64,000 nucleotides of DNA from Berberis thunbergii. Lineage: Eukaryota > Streptophyta > Magnoliopsida > Ranunculales > Berberidaceae. The stretch spans positions 1 to 64,000 of the forward strand of contig QNQO01000555.1 in NCBI GenBank assembly GCA_003290165.1, in the 5' to 3' direction. The stretch's first letter is position 1, and each line of letters starts with the position of its first letter. The notes below the pieces were generated by a model. That model was not told where the DNA came from and searched no databases. It saw nothing but the letters and a program-made list of their open reading frames with translations. The translations under genes and the position numbers were made by a program. Positions 60,016-64,000 of the stretch are shown here, piece after piece.

Positions 60016-61058
60016 CAGACTAAATTGACCAAGAAAGAAAGGGCCATCATCGAATTTGGAAAGAGCTTTTTCTAGGCAATCAAATGTAGAACCTGAATGC
60101 ACATGCGTAAACGATGAAAATCAGCCTATTTCTAAGTTAACAATTTTAATTTTTCAGGAAAGAAGGTGTTCGATCTTACCTGCATCCGAGTTCACTTTAA
60201 GTGCACCAATAACCTCTGCACTGAAGGTGTCCGTGTACTCGTGTAGGCAAACAATTCTTCAGCAAACGCCATATGGGCAAATGAAAGAGGTATACAACCT
60301 ACAAACATGAAAATTGCAAATAAATGAGAACGTTTACAGTGTGTGTGTGTGTGTGCATGAACACAAGAAGAAAAACTGACATGGGTCACAATTGCTGAAG
60401 TTTATGTTTGTTCAATAAGGGATGGCTTGTCCCGTATGAAATGTGAACACCAATAAGTTTGGTCACGTTTTCTAAATTATATGGTTTGTTCAATCAGGAC
60501 AATCTCTCTTGTTCTTTTCTCAATTCCCTTCCGATTCCCATTTTCAAACTGTGGGTTGCGAACTTGGGATGATCCCAATAACCCCACAAGGAAATCATCT
60601 TTGATCATTCTTCTCTTTCACCAGAAATAGAACCTTAACCATGCCTAGCAGTATATCAACATTGCTGAAATTTGGTACCAATTTTCACACACACACACCC
60701 AAAAAAAAAAAAAACCATTCACTAAACTAATCTTTATTTTAACTAAAATGATACATATACTGATTCTAAAATCAGGGATGCAGACATTACTAAAAAAAAT
60801 ATTCCTTCAGATAGTCAAGTTGCTTTCTTATTGATTTTTAAGTTTGGGTTTCAAAAGGATAAACAATTAGAATAAACAATCAAACACCCACAAAAATTTT
60901 GTTATGTAGATTCTGGGATTTGAGATCTACAATATTTAAACCCCAAATACATAGAGAAGAAAAAATGGGGTTTTGAAACTCACCTTGTTATTCCATCAAA
61001 CAAAGGAGGGGGCTTTGAAGTTGAGTTCAGAACAGGTGGAAGAACCTCTTGCACATCT
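60016..61058 (-). pseudogene. Lambda-class glutathione S-transferase (GSTL) pseudogene
   Basis: Lambda GSTs are soluble thiol transferases that use an active-site Cys. Minus-strand exons: 60984-61058 reads DVQEVLPPVLNSTSKPPPLF and DGITR, the Lambda N-terminus, with a GTGAG donor. 60180-60298 starts LYTSFICPYG (active-site CPY motif), then jumps to FAEELFAYT in another frame and TDTFSAEVIGALKVNSDA in a third arrangement. 60016-60092 reads GSTFDCLEKALSKFDDGPFF and LGQFSL, with acceptor CAG and donor GTAAG. About 70 residues of the thioredoxin-like domain between CPY and FAEEL are missing, and a repeated TACACG around 60232-60245 adds about 8 bp. The final exons were not found. An upstream 5' exon may lie near 61430 (TC-rich, ATG followed by GTAAG). 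Confidence 0.78.
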
Positions 61059-61987
61059 CTGCAGAATAAAAGAAACAAAGAGGTCAAAATTTTGCACAAA
61101 ATAAACAACCCCAAAGAGAGATTTTAAGCAAATTTGCATGGATTTAGAGAATCCCCATTGATCAAATTCGTAGAAAAATTGTGAGGGTGACAAAACGATG
61201 GATTGGAACTCTACCGTCACTTCTCTGCCCACCAAATCCTTGAAGTAGGAGAATAACAACTACAAGAAGAAAAAAACCAACAAATAAAAGGAACTACAAA
61301 ACCCATCATCAAAACTGTAGAAAAAAAAAAGCAAAAAATTTGACTTTGAAATAGCTAAACTCAAAACAACAGATGGGGAAATCATGTTAAAGATTCAATT
61401 TTTCAAGACACAGTGAGAGATCTTACCATCTTTTCACCTATTTCGCTAGAAAGAAAGAAGGGAGGATGGAGAGATCGACGAGACCTTTCGCTTTGGTTTC
61501 TTCTTTGGAGCCAAAAGTGGCTTCTTCTTTGGCTCGAGCGGGAGAGGGAGGGCTTCCTCGGTCTTTGTTGGGGGAGAGGGAGTGGCTCTCTTCTCTGTCT
61601 CTGTGGAGATGGAAATGGGGAGAAGGAGAGGTTCCCTTCTTTTCTCCCCAAAAATTTTGATTCCCTCTTTTTTTCAATTTTTTTTAATCGACGCAGGAGC
61701 ACGTGCGAGGGACGACGCAGGAGCACGTGCCTGGGAGGGTCTGTCCCATAGGGCGGGCTGTGAGGACGGGCCAGCTAGAATTTTTGGATTTGATGATAAA
61801 TGATGAAAATGAAAGCAGGAGTGGGCAAAAATCCTGATTCGATTTGATCGTACGGTCTCGAACCGATATAGACCAGCACCAACCAATTTATACTAATTTT
61901 ATCTTGGAACCGGTTTTCACAAATATAATTCTGGACCGTTTTGATTTCGTCCCGGTTACTGTAGCATTTCAAAAACCAAGTCGAAGC
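61059..61987. other. Upstream region of the GST remnant
   Basis: 61440-61680 is CT/AG-rich, consistent with a former promoter or 5' UTR. GACGCAGGAGCACGTGC is repeated in tandem at 61691-61728 (19-21 bp spacing, each with a CACGTG G-box core). No gene recognised. Confidence 0.45.
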
Positions 61988-62469
61988 TGTCACGGACCGG
62001 ACTAGCAATCCGTGCGGCACTAGCTATCCAATTCACTAGTAAGCCTATGAGTAGTTACTTTGACGGACACAAATTAACTTGAAAATGCACAATATCAATC
62101 TATAGACAATATAACAATGCACAATAGTCAACAAAAACTTTCATTAACATTCAATAGATTACAATGGGGAGGAACGTTCGGAAGGACGTTGCTCAAGACT
62201 AGTTCGATGCTATCGATCGATGGAAATACAAGTTTGAAGTTAAAAAGCAATGCAAAAAAAATAATAAAAATGTTTGCGGTATAGTCTGGTCCGACTATGC
62301 AATGGAGGCAACACGTCCTCACAGTCAAGAACTCAAACCTTCCCCCTATAATATAGATGCTAAGCATTTGGGTACTTTTCAAAAGGGAATATTGAGTTTT
62401 GAGACCATTAGGAAAGTCTTGAAAGGCCTCTGACCTTGATTTTCCTGACCAACGGTACTAGTCCTGACA
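61988..62469 (-). mobile_element. 3' LTR of a second chromovirus
   Basis: 482 bp. Read on the minus strand it starts TGTCAGGACTAGTACC and ends CGGTCCGTGACA. The internal side is preceded by purine-rich GTTGGAGAG, a plausible polypurine tract. The outer end lies at 61988. Confidence 0.8.
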
Positions 62470-64000
62470 CTCTCCAACACTCAATTCGCTGACGCCCTCG
62501 CATCGAACTTTTCCAAGTACTCTTCCAGCTTTGAGAGGTATGGCAGCAGATGCTCGACTGGCTCCCAACTGATCTCTGAAGGAGGTTCATCCTACCACTT
62601 GACCAAATACTCTCTATCCAGGCCTGTGTTGTTGATGAGGCGGTCAGCTAAGATTTCTTCCACTTCTCGATATGGCTTAGTAGGATGCTTAGGCAATGCT
62701 TGGGTAGATACATTTCTTGTGGGATCAGTGGCATCTGCATGGTAGGACTTCAAGTTACTTGCATGGAAGACAGGATGGGTGAAACGGAGCCAATGTGGTA
62801 ACTTGACGCAATAGGAGACTTTGCCAACTTTCTCAATAATCTGTACCGGTCCCTCATACTTGCGAAACAGATTGTTGTCTGTTCTAGTTGTCCTTTTATA
62901 CTTGTTGAACATATCTAGCTTCACCAATACCAAGTCCCCGACTTCAAAAGGATCAATCCGTCGTTTCTTGTAGGCATATTTCTTCATGTGACGGGAGACT
63001 TTCTCAAGATAGGCTCGAGCAACTTCAATGTTTTTCTGTCAGGCTTTAAAAAATTCAAGAGCTCTTGGGCTGGGTCCTTGGTATCCGGTAAGTACTGTAT
63101 GTGGTGTCAATGGTTGTTGACCAGTAACCAACTGAAAGGGGCTGGAGTGAGTAGCTGAGCTCTTTTGTAAGTTGAAACAGAATTGTGAACCATCAAGTAG
63201 TCCCACCCAATTTTTCTGATTTGCACTTACAAAATGATGAAGGTATTCTTCGAGCATAGAGTTAAAGCGCTCAATCTGTCCGTCAGATTGGACAGATTGG
63301 GGATGTTGGCTTGTCGATACATTAAGCTTGGATCCCAAGAGCTTGAACAACTCATTCCAGAACTTTCCTGTGAAGCAAGCATCATGGTCGCTAACAATGT
63401 TTTCGGGCAGTCCCCAATACTTCACTACATGCTTGAGGAACAATTGCGCCGTATCTTCGACTGTGCAAGTCAGTCCGATCGGCACAAAGGTCACATACTT
63501 TTGAGAATCGGTCAACAACTATAAGGATACACCTGAAATCCTCCACTTTCGGTAACCCAGTAATGAAGTCCATGGAAACACTTTCCCAAGGACGAGTCGG
63601 AATAGGCAAAGGCTCTAGTAAGCATACTGGTCGATCTCTTTCAACCTTATCTTGCTGGCAAATAAGACATGTTCGAACATAGGCCATTACATCCTCCTGT
63701 ATCTGCGGCCAATAGTACCCCCTCTCTAGCAATGCAAGTGTTCGTCTCCAACCTGGATGTCCCGCCCAATGGGTGTCATGGCATTTGCTCAAAAGTTCTT
63801 TCCTCAAACCAGAGGTTTTTGGAACATAGAGGCGATTACCAGTTGTGAGTATTGCTCCATCTTTTATCCAGAACCGTCGAGTTTTTGCCTTGCTTGATCA
63901 ACTCAGTAATCGCCTTCGCTTGTGGGTCTGTCTGTAGGCCTGCTTTGATATTCTCCAAGATGGTGTGACTCGGACCGGTATGGGTGAGCACTGCAAGGTC
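62470..64000 (-). pseudogene. Chromovirus pol: integrase and chromodomain end (continues past the window)
   Basis: Minus strand from the window edge. HHCC zinc region: CHDTHWAGHPGWRRTLALLE, RTCLICQQDK. Core: VSMDFITGLPKVEDFRCILI, VDRFSK (63391-63807). After a frameshift near 63495: LPENIVSDHDACFTGKFWNE, SDGQIERFNSMLEEYLHHFV (63039-63518). After a TGA near 63038: RRIDPFEVGDLVLVKLDMFN, GPVQIIEKVGKVSYCVKLP, HPVFHASNLK and the chromodomain start REVEEILADRLIN...EYLVKW (62592-62987), closed by TAG before the last conserved strand. Three or more breaks in this 1.4 kb. Lineage resembles Tekay/Del-type chromoviruses (inference). Confidence 0.88.

Noticed and set aside
60336..60355. GT dinucleotide run
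   Set aside because: Ordinary short microsatellite.

Overview
The window is nuclear DNA of a flowering plant. It has spliced plant-type gene structure, AT-rich introns, and the usual plant transposons: Ty3/Gypsy Tat-like elements and chromoviruses, L1-type LINEs, hAT and PIF/Harbinger elements. It also holds an endogenous pararetrovirus (family Caulimoviridae). The species cannot be told from the sequence. No intact host gene was found; nearly everything is mobile DNA or gene remnants.

The backbone of the first 40 kb is one plus-strand host gene remnant, methionine aminopeptidase 2 (MetAP2), with recognisable exons from about 1.88 kb to 40.02 kb. One intron has grown to about 11 kb and another to about 22 kb through nested insertions. 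The exons carry several lesions: no start codon in place, a missing exon 2, a destroyed splice acceptor, a one-base frameshift and an in-frame stop. It therefore reads as a non-processed pseudogene.

Layout. 0-1.2 kb: minus-strand LINE endonuclease fragment. 1.9-2.2 kb: MetAP2 exon 1. 4.05-4.37 kb: HSP90 gene fragment. 4.9-5.6 kb: tandem array, and 6.3-8.8 kb: antisense ORF, both of a plus-strand Tat-like retrotransposon. 8.8-13.04 kb: its 3' LTR, split by a 3.46 kb hAT transposon with perfect 8-bp target duplications. 13.16-17.83 kb: MetAP2 exons 3-9 with two PIF/Harbinger MITEs and one non-autonomous hAT between them; a palindromic foldback element lies within that hAT and a second one at 18.5 kb. 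20.2-37.1 kb: the pararetrovirus locus. It has a minus-strand partial copy (A), then plus-strand partial copy B, followed without a break by nearly complete copy C, with a repeat unit of about 7.91 kb. Host DNA is duplicated on both sides. 37.1-38.6 kb: LINE fragments. 39.91-40.02 kb: last MetAP2 exon.

40.8-45.0 kb: a second Tat-like retrotransposon (RNase H, integrase, about 200-bp tandem repeats, long 3' LTR). Part of that LTR plus flank is tandemly duplicated (1.22 kb unit) up to 46.7 kb. 47.8 kb: hAT-type MITE. 48.2-50.5 kb: decayed minus-strand L1 LINE. 51.7-57.3 kb: complete but decayed chromovirus with both LTRs and a nested 658-bp MITE. 60.0-61.06 kb: minus-strand Lambda-class glutathione S-transferase pseudogene. 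61.99-64.0 kb: 3' LTR and integrase end of another minus-strand chromovirus that runs off the window.

The most interesting region is the pararetrovirus. Its large polyprotein ORF is broken in every copy, but the downstream second ORF (about 400 aa, no function I recognise) is open in both copies that contain it. The array ends map near the tRNA-Met primer site, and opposite-strand copies could form a long hairpin RNA.
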